Source of the DNA: Zygaena filipendulae
Taxonomy: Eukaryota; Arthropoda; Insecta; Lepidoptera; Zygaenidae
DNA length: 64,000 bases
NCBI GenBank assembly: GCA_907165275.2
Contig: OU015652.1
Coordinates: 8,571,001 to 8,635,000, forward strand
Direction of reading: 5' to 3'
Notes under the pieces: generated by a model
What the model saw: the letters and a program-made list of their open reading frames with translations, nothing else
Told to the model about the DNA's origin: nothing
Databases searched by the model: none
Program-made: the position numbers and the translations under genes
Shown: piece by piece, positions 34,838 to 46,588 of the stretch
How positions within the stretch are numbered: the first letter of the stretch is position 1
How the letters are laid out: every line of letters starts with the position of its first letter

Positions 34838-35276
34838 CTAACGAACATCAGAGAAATGTGGCTCAAACGTTTAAGGGGAAAAGGATTTTAACCGTTGACA
34901 AGTTTTGCCTAACTAAATCTGGCGAACTGCCTATCCAACCCTCTTTTCTGCAAAGGAAATTGAAGATGGCATTCACCGTCAAATCGGTGGAGCCATAAAA
35001 CCACAAATTGGAATTGGAAGATGGCATTTCATTCAGATCATTGGACGACAAAGGTTAGGTTAGGTTAGTTCTTAGTTTGTATAAAAATTGTTGCTATCTG
35101 CATCTCTTTGTACCTGCATAGTTCTTCTGAACAAAAAATAGAACAGATTAGAATGCAGTCTTCACTATCTTGTACCTACTTACTGTCAAGTTTTTGGAAA
35201 AGTTCTGGGTAGATCCTGTTCAGTCTAGTTAGTACAGTACCTAGTATTTCAGGGTTCAATTTTTGTCTCATGGTAA

Positions 35277-35758
35277 GTTCACACGCGTGCGTTCAACTCT
35301 ACATTCAACGTGCACATTCACATTCACGAGCGTGTAAACGGTACGCCCGAGCCCGTGAACGCGCCTGTGAACGTGAATGCCGCGAATCGGGCAAGTGTCG
35401 GTTTTTTGGCAAAGTTCAAAGGATGAATGTGCGGGCGCCCGGTGACTGTTTACACGCGCGCGGGCAGTCAGTCTGTCCCGCGCTTTCGCGACGAGTGGAT
35501 CTTCATTCAACGTTGCTAAGAAAGTCGCTACGATCGGATATTACAATCGTTCATAATTTTGTTCCTTTTTCCAATAAAAATAAGTTAAGCCAAAGGATAT
35601 GGCAGCAACAACACCGAGATCCTCGCTGCTCGCCATTCTGGCACTGACTGACACGACGGCGTGCGTGTAAACAGCTTGAATGTCCGCCGGCCCGGGACGG
35701 GCTGCATGCCGCGCAGCCCGCCAGGCAGCCCGCCGGGCTGCACGGCGCGCGTGTGAAC
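35277..35758. mobile_element. GC-rich MITE with inverted ends
   Basis: Left GTTCACACGCGTGCG and right CGCGCGTGTGAAC. The interior has a minus-strand stretch reading MASSEDLGVVAAISFGLTYF, possibly the start of a lost transposase. Similar GC-rich TTTACACTCGCG sequences occur at 56035-56400 and 59930-60100. Confidence 0.4.
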
Positions 35759-35910
35759 GTAGCATCAGATTGTGGAATAAATGATATTATGCTTTAAGGT
35801 ACAAAAATATGATTTTATTAGTACCTACTTACATATTTATAGCTTATATTTTTCTATTACATTTCAGATAAGCTTGATGATCACACCTGTAATACCTGTC
35901 ATGACCATAC

Positions 35911-36057
35911 TGATATAAATAAACGAATCACCAGAAGGAAACTTGGCTTTAATTAACTAAAAACTTCGACATTATTTAATAGTAATGACAACATCATGCG
36001 TAACTAGAACATAGAGGAATAATATCAATAAATGGCCAGTATTAATTATTCATATCA
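35911..36057 (-). repeat. Gypsy 3' LTR
   Basis: 147 bp, TGATATAAATAAACG...TTCATATCA on the plus strand. Confidence 0.88.
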
Positions 36058-36066
36058 TTCACCCCT

Positions 36067-36445
36067 CTATGTTTTTCTTTCACCCACAATAAAATCTTTA
36101 AGATGAGAGGGAAGCCTTCGGGTTCTCTTTGGTCTTATTGAAGAAGTATCGGCTTCCTTTTCTACTTCATGTTCAGTGGGCGTTTCCACTTCATGTTCAG
36201 GATGTTCATCTTTTTCGTCCAATTCTCGTAAAGGTGTGGATTCTACAACTTCCTGTACCTGTTCCTGGTCTTCCGGTAACTCATGGTCTTTGATTGGAAG
36301 TGGAGCTAAATGTCTATTAGACACTGTAGTTTCCGATCCATCCTGTCTTCTAACTGTGGAATAGTGGGGATTACAGTGCAGAAGTTCGGCTTCCTCTACA
36401 AGTGGGTCATTCTTTGAGTTGCGTACGTTCTTCTTTAAGAGTACA
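36067..36445 (-). pseudogene. Gypsy pol C-terminal remnant
   Basis: Encodes the end of integrase and its tail (PGPVLLKKN, then a HCNPHYSTVRRQDGSET segment and an acidic stretch), ending at 36067. It is joined to the protease region by a deletion near 36440. The RPKRTRRLPSHLKDF ending is typical of gypsy pol. Confidence 0.7.
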
Positions 36446-37789
36446 GGTCCTGGTACTAGCCATGTTGGCAATTGGTTTGATATCAGAAGATAAATTTGTA
36501 AAAATTGATGCAGGTGGTACATCAGCAGCGTCCATAACGCATATTTTCAAACTCTCTTTAGTACCTCCAAATTTGAATTCAAGACTTGAATGATTCTTCA
36601 ATATATCATGACCGATAATAAGGTCAGCACAAAGTTTATTGACGACAAGTAAGGGGCGTTGATTGTACGTATAATCATTTATTACGATAGTAGCAAAACA
36701 TACTGCTTCAACATGTGACACATTATTCATTGAAGCCAACGTTATTGTTTGCCTTCGTGGCTTTAGCTTTAATTTCAGTATTTGTGCTAAATTTCTATCT
36801 ATGAAACTTACTGAACTTCCGGTATCGATTAATGCATCAGCTGTATAATCATTAACTCTGATACGCGTGACCGCCTTGTATAGGCTAGACGGCGCCGCAG
36901 CAGAAAATGCGCCAGCAGTATTTTCTTCAAAGCATACATCCGTAGAGCCATCGCTAGGGTCGACTGGGAAAGCTGCATTATTAGTAACGTTAGTTAGTTT
37001 ACCAGACCTACAGACATTGGCGAAGTGCCTTTGCTTAGTACATAGTTGGCACTGAGCATCCCGTGCGGGGCATTTGACTCTTGGATGTACATTTCCCCCA
37101 CAAAAGAAACACCTTCTCTTCGGAGACGGCGATGGAGTAGTTAAATTGGTTTGCTTTGGCATAGCATTAAGATGACATGATGTAGTATCTTGAGATGAGA
37201 TGGTTTGTGAATCTTTTTTTGCAGTTTCGAGAGATACGGCTTGATTTAAAGCCTCATCTAAAGTAAGAGAGAATTTTTCGAGTAAACGTTCTCGAATATT
37301 TTGTGATGTGATACCCGAAATGAATGCTCCTCTAATAGCTTGAGCTTCGTGTTCTTCGGCAGTGACTGCTTGAAAATTGCAATCGCGAGATAATATTCGC
37401 AAAGCTCTGCTAAAATCGGATATTGATTCGCCTGGTTGCTGTTTTCTCGTCATAAGGGTATGACGGGCTAGCACTTCGTTTTTTTGCTTTATGTAAAGTT
37501 AATCAAGTAGATGTATTGCTTCATGATAGGTATTACAACCACGAACGTATATGTATATATTTGCCGAGAGATGGTTGGTCAAAAGTTTTAGCTTTAATGA
37601 ATCAGCGGTGCCTTCAGAGATTTCTTCGGATAAGAAATTCGTAAATGTATATCTCCAATGAATCCATTTTACATCTGCTGATGGGTCGTTGACCTCTACG
37701 TCAAACTTTTCTGGCCGTAGGTATTTGGACATGGAATGCGTTATATTCGTTAATTGGGAAGAACTAGGTTGCGATATTGTATCAGGCAT
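36440..37789 (-). pseudogene. Gypsy gag-protease with one stop codon
   Basis: Starts with MPDTISQPSS at 37789. After about 96 codons an in-frame TAA (just before LYIKQKNEVLARH) interrupts gag. The frame then continues through the capsid region, zinc knuckles (CFFCGGNVHPRVKC, CQLCTKQRHFANVC), the protease motif LIDTGSSVSFID and a GHDIL flap-like segment. A single substitution accounts for the break. Confidence 0.8.
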
Positions 37790-37814
37790 TTTATATATTT
37801 TTAGTTAATTAAAT

Positions 37815-37962
37815 TGATATGAAATAAACGAATCACCAGAAGGAAACTTGGCTTTAATTAACTAAAAACTTCGACATTATTTAATAGTAATGACAACATC
37901 ATGCGTAACTAGAACATAGAGGAATAATATCAATAAATGGCCAGTATTAATTATTCATATCA
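37815..37962 (-). repeat. Gypsy 5' LTR
   Basis: 148 bp; differs from the 3' LTR only near TGATATGAAATAAACG. Confidence 0.88.
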
Positions 37963-37967
37963 CATAC

Positions 37968-39219
37968 CTAGCAAGCCATCAAAGCCACTTGCTGGTAATT
38001 AGTTGCTAAATTATATTTTAAATTACTGTTTAGTTCTATATCCTATTAAAAAAGTATTTAAGACTTTTATTAATCAATAAAAAATGTATTGTTACATAAG
38101 TTTTGTAACTTACAGATCAGCTGGATAAATTAAGTTCATATTTATAGCAATACCCATTATCCATTCATAAACGGTAGGTATGCCCATTGATTTTTTTTAC
38201 AATTTTCTGTTTACAGATTGAATCAAGATGGGGCTTAACATCCACAAGTGAAATTCCATTTGGGACCTGGTAATTTGTTTTTAGTATTCCGTTTATATCT
38301 GTTTGTAACGCTTTCACGCCTTAACGGCTGAACCGATCATCACGAAATGTATGAAACATGTTGACAGGTGAGAAGGACATAGGGTACTTTTCATCTCGGA
38401 ATTCCCACGGGTACTCTAAAATTTCCGTGGGTAAAACTGCGAGGAACAGCTAGTTATATAATGACTACTTATATGTCTTAAATATTATGTATAATATTAA
38501 TAGACAGCTAACTTATTAATAAGAAATCAGTTTTTTCATGTATGTATTTTTAGACAATGGTTTCTTCACCAACTTCGAGTGCAACTAATAAAGATGCATT
38601 TGCTATTAGTATTTTGTTTAAAGCACGATAGCAAGAATTAAATTTTAAAATTATGATGAGCTTTTTTTGTTTAGGTAAAGTGACCCGAACACCTAAAAGA
38701 ACTGCACAGGAGGAGGCTCATTGAAAAATTGGGAAGGCTTTCGGCCAAATGCAAGCTACTGTTTACAGAATATAAAAATCTACTGAATACAGAAATTAAA
38801 AAATAAATGTTTCAATAAATAAAAATATATGTATTTTATTTCTTAGACAAAAACCAATAATTTTATAATCTAGAAAAGGGCTAGGTCCAGGAATTTGTAT
38901 TGGCTGTGTGACTATGTTTCCTTCGCCTACTATTTTTCTAGTTTTATAATTTAAAAAAAAGGTCAGGAATTTGTTTTGGCTGTGTGACTATGTTTCCTCC
39001 GCCTACTATTTTTCTAGTTTTATAATTTAAAAAAAAAACGAACTGTCGTGTTCTAAATTGGAAATTTTACTGTCAGTTGTATAAGGACCAAAACGAATGT
39101 AGGGGAGATGTCCGTCTGATACGGTAGTATCCTCTGGTAGTATCTCTAAGTAGTGTTTTTAAGTATGCAACACGGCTGCTCGTCATGTCTTCGATAAAAA
39201 AAAATTAAAATGGCGTAAG
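37968..39219. other. Intergenic DNA
   Basis: No supported gene. A Helitron 3' part ends at 38453, and a 75-bp unit (TTTGGCTGTGTGACTATGTTTCC core) is tandemly duplicated at 38864-39020. Confidence 0.5.
38290..38453 (+). mobile_element. Helitron-like element
   Basis: CGCCTTAACGGCTGAACCGATC body, then the hairpin region and CTAG|T at 38450-38453. 5' end uncertain. Confidence 0.5.
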
Positions 39220-39249
39220 TGTTGGTTCTTATTCTTCTGAGTGTTGGTT
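39220..39249. mobile_element. Micro-insertion with 8-bp duplication (family B, copy 2)
   Basis: TGTTGGTT at 39220-39227 and 39242-39249 flanks a 14-bp insert, CTTATTCTTCTGAG, which is a single terminal sequence of family B. Confidence 0.6.
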
Positions 39250-39309
39250 ATAAGCTCAGAAGTTATTCTTCTGAGCACTGAGCAAATAACGTGCTTCTGA
39301 GGTTATAGG
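39247..39309. mobile_element. Micro-insertion (family B, copy 3), 47 bp
   Basis: GTTATAAG (39247-39254) and GTTATAGG (39302-39309), 7 of 8 equal, flank an insert that begins CTCAGAAG and ends CTTCTGAG and contains TTATTCTTCTGAG internally. It overlaps the right duplication of copy 2. Confidence 0.5.
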
Positions 39310-39346
39310 AGTCACATCACCACTGCCACTAATAAACGGAAAAAAG

Positions 39347-39774
39347 AAAAATTTTTAACAAAAAAATTAAAACCGACTTCCAAAAACACAAAACTAAAAA
39401 TCTTAAAAATAAAAAGCTAAAAATAACGACATACCGATTTAATCCAAAAGACAAAAACACACGTAATATTATTATTGGTTTGTGCTACCACTAATCGGTT
39501 TGAATTCGGTGACAAGCCCGCTGGTGTCTGCCCACTTGGGTTATCCTGCTCACGAAGAGCTGGTGGCGGGAGTCGACTTAGCCCATCTACCTCCTCCATA
39601 TTTGGCTTGTCACCGACTTCATACCGATTAGTGGTAGCACAAACCAATAATAATATTACGTGTGTTTTTGTCTTTTGGATTAAATCGGTATGTCGTTATT
39701 TTTAGCTTTTTATTTTTAAGATTTTTAGTTTTGTGTTTTTGGAAGTCGGTTTTAATTTTTTTGTTAAAAATTTT
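39347..39774. repeat. Long inverted repeat, arms about 171 bp
   Basis: Arms 39347-39518 and 39604-39774 differ at only a few positions; loop 85 bp. Both arms carry AAAACCGACTTCCAAAAACA at the outer end, the terminal block of the repeat family that continues to 40640. Confidence 0.8.
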
Positions 39775-40557
39775 GTTTATTTCTCGCTTTTAAGTGACTT
39801 AGTTTGTAATTTCTTTAAGTTGCAATAGCCTAATGTCAACTGCTCATCACCTTTTACACAATATTGCTTTTCCCGACGCAGGGACGTTAATTATTGAGGA
39901 GTTCTCCTGGTAAATCATCATCAGTTCCACTTCACCATATACATTGTGACGAGCATAAATTTTTTAGAAACCATATTAAAGTTAACGAATCGGAATCTGT
40001 GAAATACCTATTATTTAGTAGTTCTGATGACCATCTGTGGTCTTCATCATCAGTTCCACTTCTTCAAATTTTACTTTCCAAAAGCAAATAAACGATTTAT
40101 TATAAAAAATCCAAAAATCGCTATAGGTGTACCTATAATTTTTGAAGAGTTCCCTCGATTACTCCAAGATCCCATCATCAGATCTCGACTTGGTGACAAT
40201 GGAATCAATTTGGGAGTATCCCCTTTCAAACAAAAAAACAATTTTTGAAATCGCTCCAATCGGAATCCGTGAAATACGTATTATTGTTGAGTAGTTCCGA
40301 TGACCATCTGTGGTCTTCATCATCAGTTCCGCTTCTTCAAATTTTGCTTTTCAAAAGCAAATGAACGATTTACTATAAAACATACCCAAATCGCTATAGG
40401 TGTGCTTATAATTTTTGAAGAGTTCCCTCGATTTCTCCAAGATCCCATCATCAGATCTGGACTTGTTGGCAATGGGACCTAATTGGGAGTATACCCTTTC
40501 AAACAAAAAAAGAATTTTTCAAATCGGTCCAACCGTCTTCGAGTAATCGGTGAACAT

Positions 40558-40595
<38 letters not shown>

Positions 40596-40640
40596 ATACA
40601 TACAATCGAACATAGAACCTCCTCCTTTTTGGAAGTCGGT
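39775..40640. repeat. Interspersed repeat with two tandem 270-bp units
   Basis: Units at about 39988-40258 and 40259-40532 share CATCTGTGGTCTTCATCATC and AGAGTTCCCTCGAT. Then an A31 run (40563-40593) and GGAAGTCGGTT. A related inverted copy lies at 55256-55835. Family not identified. Confidence 0.55.
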
Positions 40641-40702
40641 TAAAAAGAATTGGCAAACATCTATCTGAGAAATAGACAAGAGTAGGTATAGCAATATGAA
40701 AC

Positions 40703-40775
40703 TTATTAAAGACTAGGTATGCCCCGCGGTGTCACCCGCGTGCTGTCGGAATTTCCTTAGGAACATTTTTTTTTA
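40703..40775 (-). mobile_element. Helitron-like 3' fragment
   Basis: GACTAGGTATGCCCCGCGGTG on the plus strand, the minus-strand hairpin end of the family; truncated. Confidence 0.4.
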
Positions 40776-40789
40776 AATAAAAGTATCCT

Positions 40790-41312
40790 ATTTGGAAGGA
40801 CCATATTAAACATAAGAGAGACCAGATAATTCGCAAGTTTAAGAAACTTTATTGGCTCATGGGCAGAAACTTGGCGCATTCCGTGGATAATAAGATCCTT
40901 ATCTAAAACACCATACTGAAACCTATATGGACCTATGGCATCGAGCTTTGGGGAGTGGCCAGTAATTCTAACATAACATGTTTGCAACGCGTGCAAAATT
41001 GTATTCTCCGATCTATTGTAAATGCACCATGGTATACCAGAAATAACGAAATCCACGAGTACCTCAACATCCCAATGGTCTTATCCGAGATTCAGCGACA
41101 TAAGAAGCATCATATTCGTCGTCTTGCAGTCCATCCTAGCCACCTTGCATCTGATCTACTTAATACCACATAATATGTCATCAAACGTTTAAAAAGGAGA
41201 GACATTATTTAAAGGAGCTCGAAGGCAATGGCCTTCTCGCTCCAAATGACAGTATACATGAAGAGTTCCAATTATGGTCTTTCGATTGATAGTGGAAAGT
41301 TTAAAAAAAAAA
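40790..41312 (+). pseudogene. Jockey-clade LINE, 3' end of ORF2
   Basis: Frames read WKDHIKHKRDQI, KLYWLMGRNL, then (after a stop) LKPIWTYGIELWG, RVQNCILRSIVNAPWY and LNIPMV, the order of the C-terminal region of Jockey reverse transcriptases. Ends in an A-rich tail at 41302-41311. The 5' part is missing; contains stops. Confidence 0.75.
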
Positions 41313-41316
41313 GTAT

Positions 41317-41943
41317 TGTGAATAGTGATTTAGGTATTCTGTACTAATATATTAAAATTGATTAATATTATTATCATTCTTATGCTTATGTATTGTGATT
41401 CTTAATTTAAATAATTAAACCAATGTTTATTAAAGTGATTTAAATTGCATTTCCATGGCCAATTCATATTTAATAACTGGCAACATTGTGAATTCATAGA
41501 CTGTAGAGTAAATAAAATGTTATTTGAGATAGCGGGAAAAACGCGCGGGAGAACATGTTTACATAATGGCAGCAACAAAGGATCGAGTCAGTGGTGCTGG
41601 TGATTTCCTAGATGGAAGACATCATAACATCGAAAGTTAAGTATTGGTAGACAGTTTTGGCTCTATTTAATAATTGTAATAATAATTGTGATTACTGTAT
41701 TGTTCTCATAAAATATACTGTTCAAGCTTAACTTTAGCTTCAGAGATTTGATTACTTTGTGCGTAACATGTTTTGAGATTCCTATTGCTTAGCTATACTG
41801 GCTTTGATTATTATATAATTTTATACAAATTATATCAAAGAGTTTTTATTATAATTGGTAATACAGACACAAAGGAATAGTTTTGTTAAAATCAGGCTTT
41901 GTTTTATTTACTAGGTATCCTTACTAATGCTAATAATTTAACA
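41317..41943 (+). repeat. 5' LTR, composite element
   Basis: 627 bp, TGTGAATAGTG...TAATTTAACA. No difference found from 46589-47215. Confidence 0.88.
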
Positions 41944-42119
41944 TTTCAGAAGTGGGATTATTAAGGATTCAAGCAGCCAAAGCATTCTCGGAGTCCTGTT
42001 AAACGAAACGACGGTCATGGATCACTTCCAGATCCTGGGCACCATGGCGGCCTAGAGATACGCCTTCTCCACGGGCCGTGAGAAATAAAGAATCTTCACA
42101 ACTGGATGATACTGGTAGG

Positions 42120-42660
42120 ATCGCTCCATATTATAGTAACGTCTTGGTTAAACCCGCATTTTTCCCGAATTCGATTTTGAAAAATCGGAATTGCTGGTAT
42201 TACAATGGCTTAATAAAATCTTGATAAAATCGAACATCTAGGGGCAATAGGTACATGGTTGGAACGATGATGGAAAAGTTATTATGTGCAGTCACGTTTG
42301 ACTGGATGGGCTAAGTTGTGGCACAAGACTTTGCGTTCTTATGAATTTACATGGCATAAATGGAAACAAAAGATTTTAGAGGCATTTCCTTACAATATCG
42401 ATTACACGGGTTAATTTAGATACTCGAGATTACTCGCTAAAACTTGTCTTATTGCTTCCATCAGATATTTTTGTAAAAGGTTTTGGGGGTAGTCCAATAA
42501 AAGTATGAGGTCGGCCGTCGATAGAATTCGTAGTAAATGGGTTTGAAGTCCTGGAGATTTTTCTTATAGGAATATATCAATGCTTATAAGTCTGAAAATG
42601 TGTGATCATGCGCGGGTATTCAATTACAGCATTTCTTCTTTAGTGCGCTTAGTAGCGGAG
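42120..42660 (+). pseudogene. Degenerate gypsy-type gag
   Basis: Recognisable only across frames: WNDDGKVIMCS, LTGWAKLWHKTL, FTWHKWKQKILEAFP. Many stops. Assignment to Ty3/gypsy is tentative. Confidence 0.4.
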
Positions 42661-43489
42661 TATAGGTACTCGTGGTTATTGTGGTAGCGGTAAGTCTTTA
42701 TTAATAATTTGTAGTGAAATTCGTTGTACCCAATATTTAACTTGATGTTAATTAATGCAGTAGTAACTCTATTTAACCATTGAGCTTTTGAAGAAAATAG
42801 ATAGGTAAAGGTACTTTCTGTGAAATTATTCTGTAATCCTCCTGTAATTTAAACAATTTAATTAAACGTAATATGCATTTGTATAACACATTAAAAGGTT
42901 ACGATTCAAGTGTGGTCTCTAAGTTAGTTTTCAAAATTCGAATTTTGTTTAAAACAATAGTCACAATTTTCTTTTTTGATTATATGCCAACATTCATTAA
43001 TAATACTTAAATAGATACGTATAGAGAACAAAATCAGTTTTAGAGTATTATAATAATTTACCTTCAACGATAAGTAATATTTTACTGCTAGGTGCCTACT
43101 ATCCCCCGCGATTCAACCCGCGAAATTCCTTTACATCAGGATTCACTTTTATCCATAGGTAACCTATTAAAATATCTGTTTCCCCGCTGATTTCCCAGCG
43201 TAAATTTTGATATTTCGGCAGGAATTCTTTATTTCGAAATGGAAAGTACGTGTCACTCCTGTGCTGTGTCAAATAAAGTTCTTTCAATTTCAATTTAATC
43301 TAGGTACTTGAGGAAAAAAGAATTTACTCTACCTAGTTAAACCGATTTTGATTATTGGATTTAATTACTAATGGATTAGGTACAAAAATTAAATACTGGA
43401 ATATGTGGTCATGTATCTGATGTACCTATACTAAAGTAATGGTTAAAAGTGGTTGATGATCTAAGTGATGAATAGTATAAAAGTAATAA

Positions 43490-43690
43490 ATGGAATAATT
43501 AAATAGATCTCTGGTATAAATGAATAAATTGGACTAAATGAATAAAATATTGGTAAAAATGGAATTACTTGAATAATTGGATAAATTGGATAAAGAAAAA
43601 AATGGTTGAAAATAAAATGGTTATAAATAATGGAATAATAATGAATGGTTATAAATTATGGTTGAAAATAATGGAGATAAAGAGTGTGAA
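43490..43690. repeat. Degenerate ATAAATGG-type simple repeat
   Basis: A-rich run of variants of ATAAATGG and AATGGTTATAAATAATGG. A similar stretch precedes the 3' LTR at about 46360-46500. Confidence 0.5.
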
Positions 43691-43726
43691 ATAAATTTAT
43701 TTATTTATATATTTATTTATTGATTA

Positions 43727-44010
43727 CTAGCTGTGCCCCGCGATTTTACTCGCGTGAGTTTCGGAATTCCCGCAGGAACTAATTTTTGGAAATAAATGTA
43801 GCCAAGTTACTCCTTATAACATCAGCTAGGAAGCTGTGAAGGGTGGATATTTTATGGGTGCTGTCATAATAACTGTAATTATGTTGACGTCAAAAGAGTC
43901 ATATTATGGACCAAATTTGAATAAATGATTTGACTTTGATGATTTGCCAGTGAGAGTCCAGTTAAAATCGATCCAGCCGTTTTAGAGATTACCCGGAACA
44001 GACAGACATA
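43727..44010 (-). mobile_element. Helitron inside the composite LTR element
   Basis: Minus-strand CTAG end at 43727 with hairpin. The body includes ACTCCTTATAACATCAGCT and the AATCGATCCAGCCGTTTTAGAGATT block. 5' end unclear. Confidence 0.5.
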
Positions 44011-44754
44011 TAATTAGGTTCCATATTATAATTATACTTATTTTCATGTTATGCATTTATTAAAAAGCTGTTAATTTTGAGTTACAACAGACACATAAAT
44101 TTTATTTATAATTATGTATGTATAGATGATTGTATTTTTATATATTTTTTTTTTTTATATTATTATATTTTCCAGTCTGGGCGTGAATATATAATATACT
44201 ATATCTATAGTGTAATATGGACATATGTAATAATATGTAGTAAGTATAGGTATACCAAGTTTGCTTGGTTGCCATGACACAAGCTTATAGCTTTGTGTGG
44301 GGTCAAGACGCTTATCTGTGTGTTGTGAAGTGGATTATTATTATTATGGGAATTTGGATTTATTGAATTCTTCTCAGCTAGACCGGTATTAATTGGCAAC
44401 CACGGGCCAAAGCCAAGTGGAGGTTAGCTTAAGTGGATGTATTAAGAGTTGTGTGGTCATCAGTTTGGAGGAGTTTGCGGACGATTCGACATGTATTTAG
44501 TATTACCGCCTTCTGCATAATAATGTAAGTGTACCTAGGTAATTGGAGGGTAGCGAAGGGTTGGTGCAGTTGACAAGGGATTTCAGATGATGGTAGTACA
44601 ACAGGGATGAAGGTAATATTCTGTAATTTCCACATTTTTTGCTATTTCGTTTTGAGGTCAGTATATTTTGTAAGCTTTCAGATATTGTGCTCTACAGCCT
44701 GTGGGTTGAATTCCCTAGAACGCTGTCAGGTATGTATTTTTAATAAGAAATTGG

Positions 44755-45400
44755 TTCATTCGTCCTCAGTTTAGATTTACTTGCAAGTTTCTGATGAATA
44801 ATCTTAGCAACCTGGTCGTAGCGGTGTGTATAATCTTTTTGTACTATTGACTTGCAGACACTTATGAGATGCTGTATCGTTTCCGGGGCACCGTTACATT
44901 TTCTGCAGCTGTCATTTGATATATTATGGACTTTTAGTATTACTTTTGGTAGTTTCGTGTTTCGATGACTAGGTCTTGAATTGCAAGCATAAATCCTTCT
45001 GCTTCGGGAAACAATTCACCCCAAGTAAGCCAGGCATTGGATGCTTCTTTATCGACGTTAGACTTGCACAAATTTTGCCGGTGTTGTCTATGCATACCCT
45101 TTTAAGTCCACTCTTGTATTTTTAGTTGTCGATCTGTTATTGTTTAGATTGATTGAAGCCCAAGTACTTGTCTCTTTTTCATTAAGCGAAGGTATCTGTT
45201 GGTCAGTCTGCATCTGAAAAGTAATATGACCCGACGTTTTTCCTTTGAAAAAGTTTCCGTAAGATCAGCCAAATAACATAGGTCTTTCGTGGTGGCGTAC
45301 AATTTAATATCATCCATGTAGAGCAAATGGTTAAGCTTTTTATCAGCTGGTTCATTACTTCCTGCAGCATAGTATTTTGAGAGATTTCCCATTTTCGTTG
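44755..45400 (-). pseudogene. R4/Dong-like LINE remnant
   Basis: The minus strand encodes NHLLYMDDIKLYATT, the catalytic YxDD region, and further on CRKCNGAPETIQHLISVC followed by DYTHRYDQVAKIIHQ, the C-terminal CCHC-type motif of R4/Dong and related LINEs. Stops and frameshifts between. Confidence 0.6.
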
Positions 45401-45439
45401 AATTTAAAATAGGATAGAATACTCTTTATTGTATACAAG

Positions 45440-46290
45440 AATAATTTTAGTGTGGTAACAAAATAAAAATTTATAAATAAAGGCATACAAAAGGCTATCT
45501 TATCGCTTTACTAGCGATATTTTCCAGACAACCTTTGGGTGGACAGGACAAAAACAGTAAATTTATATGTTGATTTGGTATATTATATGTATAGGTGAAA
45601 CGAATCATAAAATAATATAGAAGAGACATATAGAAAAGATATACACAAAAAATGGATATACATAGATACACGCATAGATATAAAATATACACATAGAAAA
45701 TATATACGTACAATATTTGTGGGTATAAGTACTAATTTTATAAATGTGTTTAAACACAGATGCATACTATAAATAATAAGGTTACACTACAGCGAGTCAC
45801 GATCCATAAGTGAAGTAGAAAGTCTTCACCAGGCTCTTAAAGGTGGGTAGTGATTTGGCCTATTCGCACCTCTACAGGTAGCGAATTCCACAAGCGGACT
45901 GCTTGTACAGAGAAGGAATAATCATAAAAGTTGGTTCTAGGGGCAGGAATCATAAGAAGTAAGTTCTGGGATGATCGAACAGGCAGGTTATGGGAAGAAG
46001 ATTGAAATACGAAGAGGTCTTTTAGGTAGTTGGGGGAAGGTGGATTGAACAGTATGCTATATAGAAGGAAGAGCATGACATGCGCATTCCGGCGAAGGCA
46101 AATCGGAAGCCACTTGAGCTTGGTGCGAAATTCGGAGACATGGTCATATTTGCGTAGACCAAATATGAACCGGATACATAGATTCTGGAGGCGCTCAAGT
46201 TTATTTAGCTGCTCCTCGCTAATGTCAGTAAAGCAGGTATCGGCATAGTCGATCATTGGTAAAAGGAGTGATTGTGCTAACGCAACTTTA
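45440..46290 (-). pseudogene. LINE ORF2 C-terminus and 3' UTR (CR1/Jockey-like)
   Basis: The open frame 46256-45837 reads DYADTCF, LNKLERLQNLCIRFIFG, LKWLPICLRRNAH and AVRLWNSLPVEVR, the typical end of a CR1/Jockey-group ORF2. The 3' UTR follows to about 45440. This 139-codon stretch is still open. Confidence 0.65.
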
Positions 46291-46588
46291 GTAGCAGTTG
46301 GAACTTGGAAGAAAATTACGTAATCGTCTAAGCGAGTCCGCAGATAAAATATTTGATAAATGGTTCAATGCTAAATATTATTATTAATATTATTGGTTAT
46401 TAAGGAATAAAATAAAATCTTATTATGGATAATGGATAGAAGTTAAGTGGAAGTTGGTGGAACTTAGTAACATGGATTGGATAAAAAAAGAATCATGGTT
46501 TGAATTTGTGTTACATTTAGATAAAGTGAAATTATTTTTACAAAACCTTTTTACTTTGCAGGGTCGCAAAGATGTCAGGATGGGCGAG

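Larger units (their letters stand above)
33655..35905. other. Intergenic DNA between copia and gypsy elements
   Basis: No gene recognised. Holds a GC hairpin (33720-33760), micro-insertions A2 (33791-33815) and A3 (34795-34837), the inverted counterpart of the cabeza upstream block (34240-34375), and a GC-rich MITE (35277-35758). Confidence 0.5.
35911..37962 (-). mobile_element. Ty3/gypsy derivative: gag-protease plus pol tail
   Basis: LTRs at 35911-36057 (147 bp) and 37815-37962 (148 bp) differ only by one short change near their TGATAT ends; duplication CATAC on both sides (35906-35910, 37963-37967). Minus orientation. Gag and protease are followed directly by the last part of pol; RT, RNase H and the integrase core are missing. 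The near-identical LTRs show it moved recently in this deleted form. Confidence 0.88.

Noticed and set aside
35268..35765. ORFs of 74-125 residues in a GC-rich block
   Set aside because: The block is bounded by inverted ends and resembles other GC-rich repeat stretches in the window; the ORFs follow from base composition.
38210..38760. Possible small exons (IESRWGLTSTSEIPFG; MVSSPTSSATNKDAF; KVTRTPKRTAQEEAH) with AG/GT borders
   Set aside because: The segments do not join in a consistent frame, match no family I know, and AG/GT borders of this quality occur by chance in AT-rich DNA.
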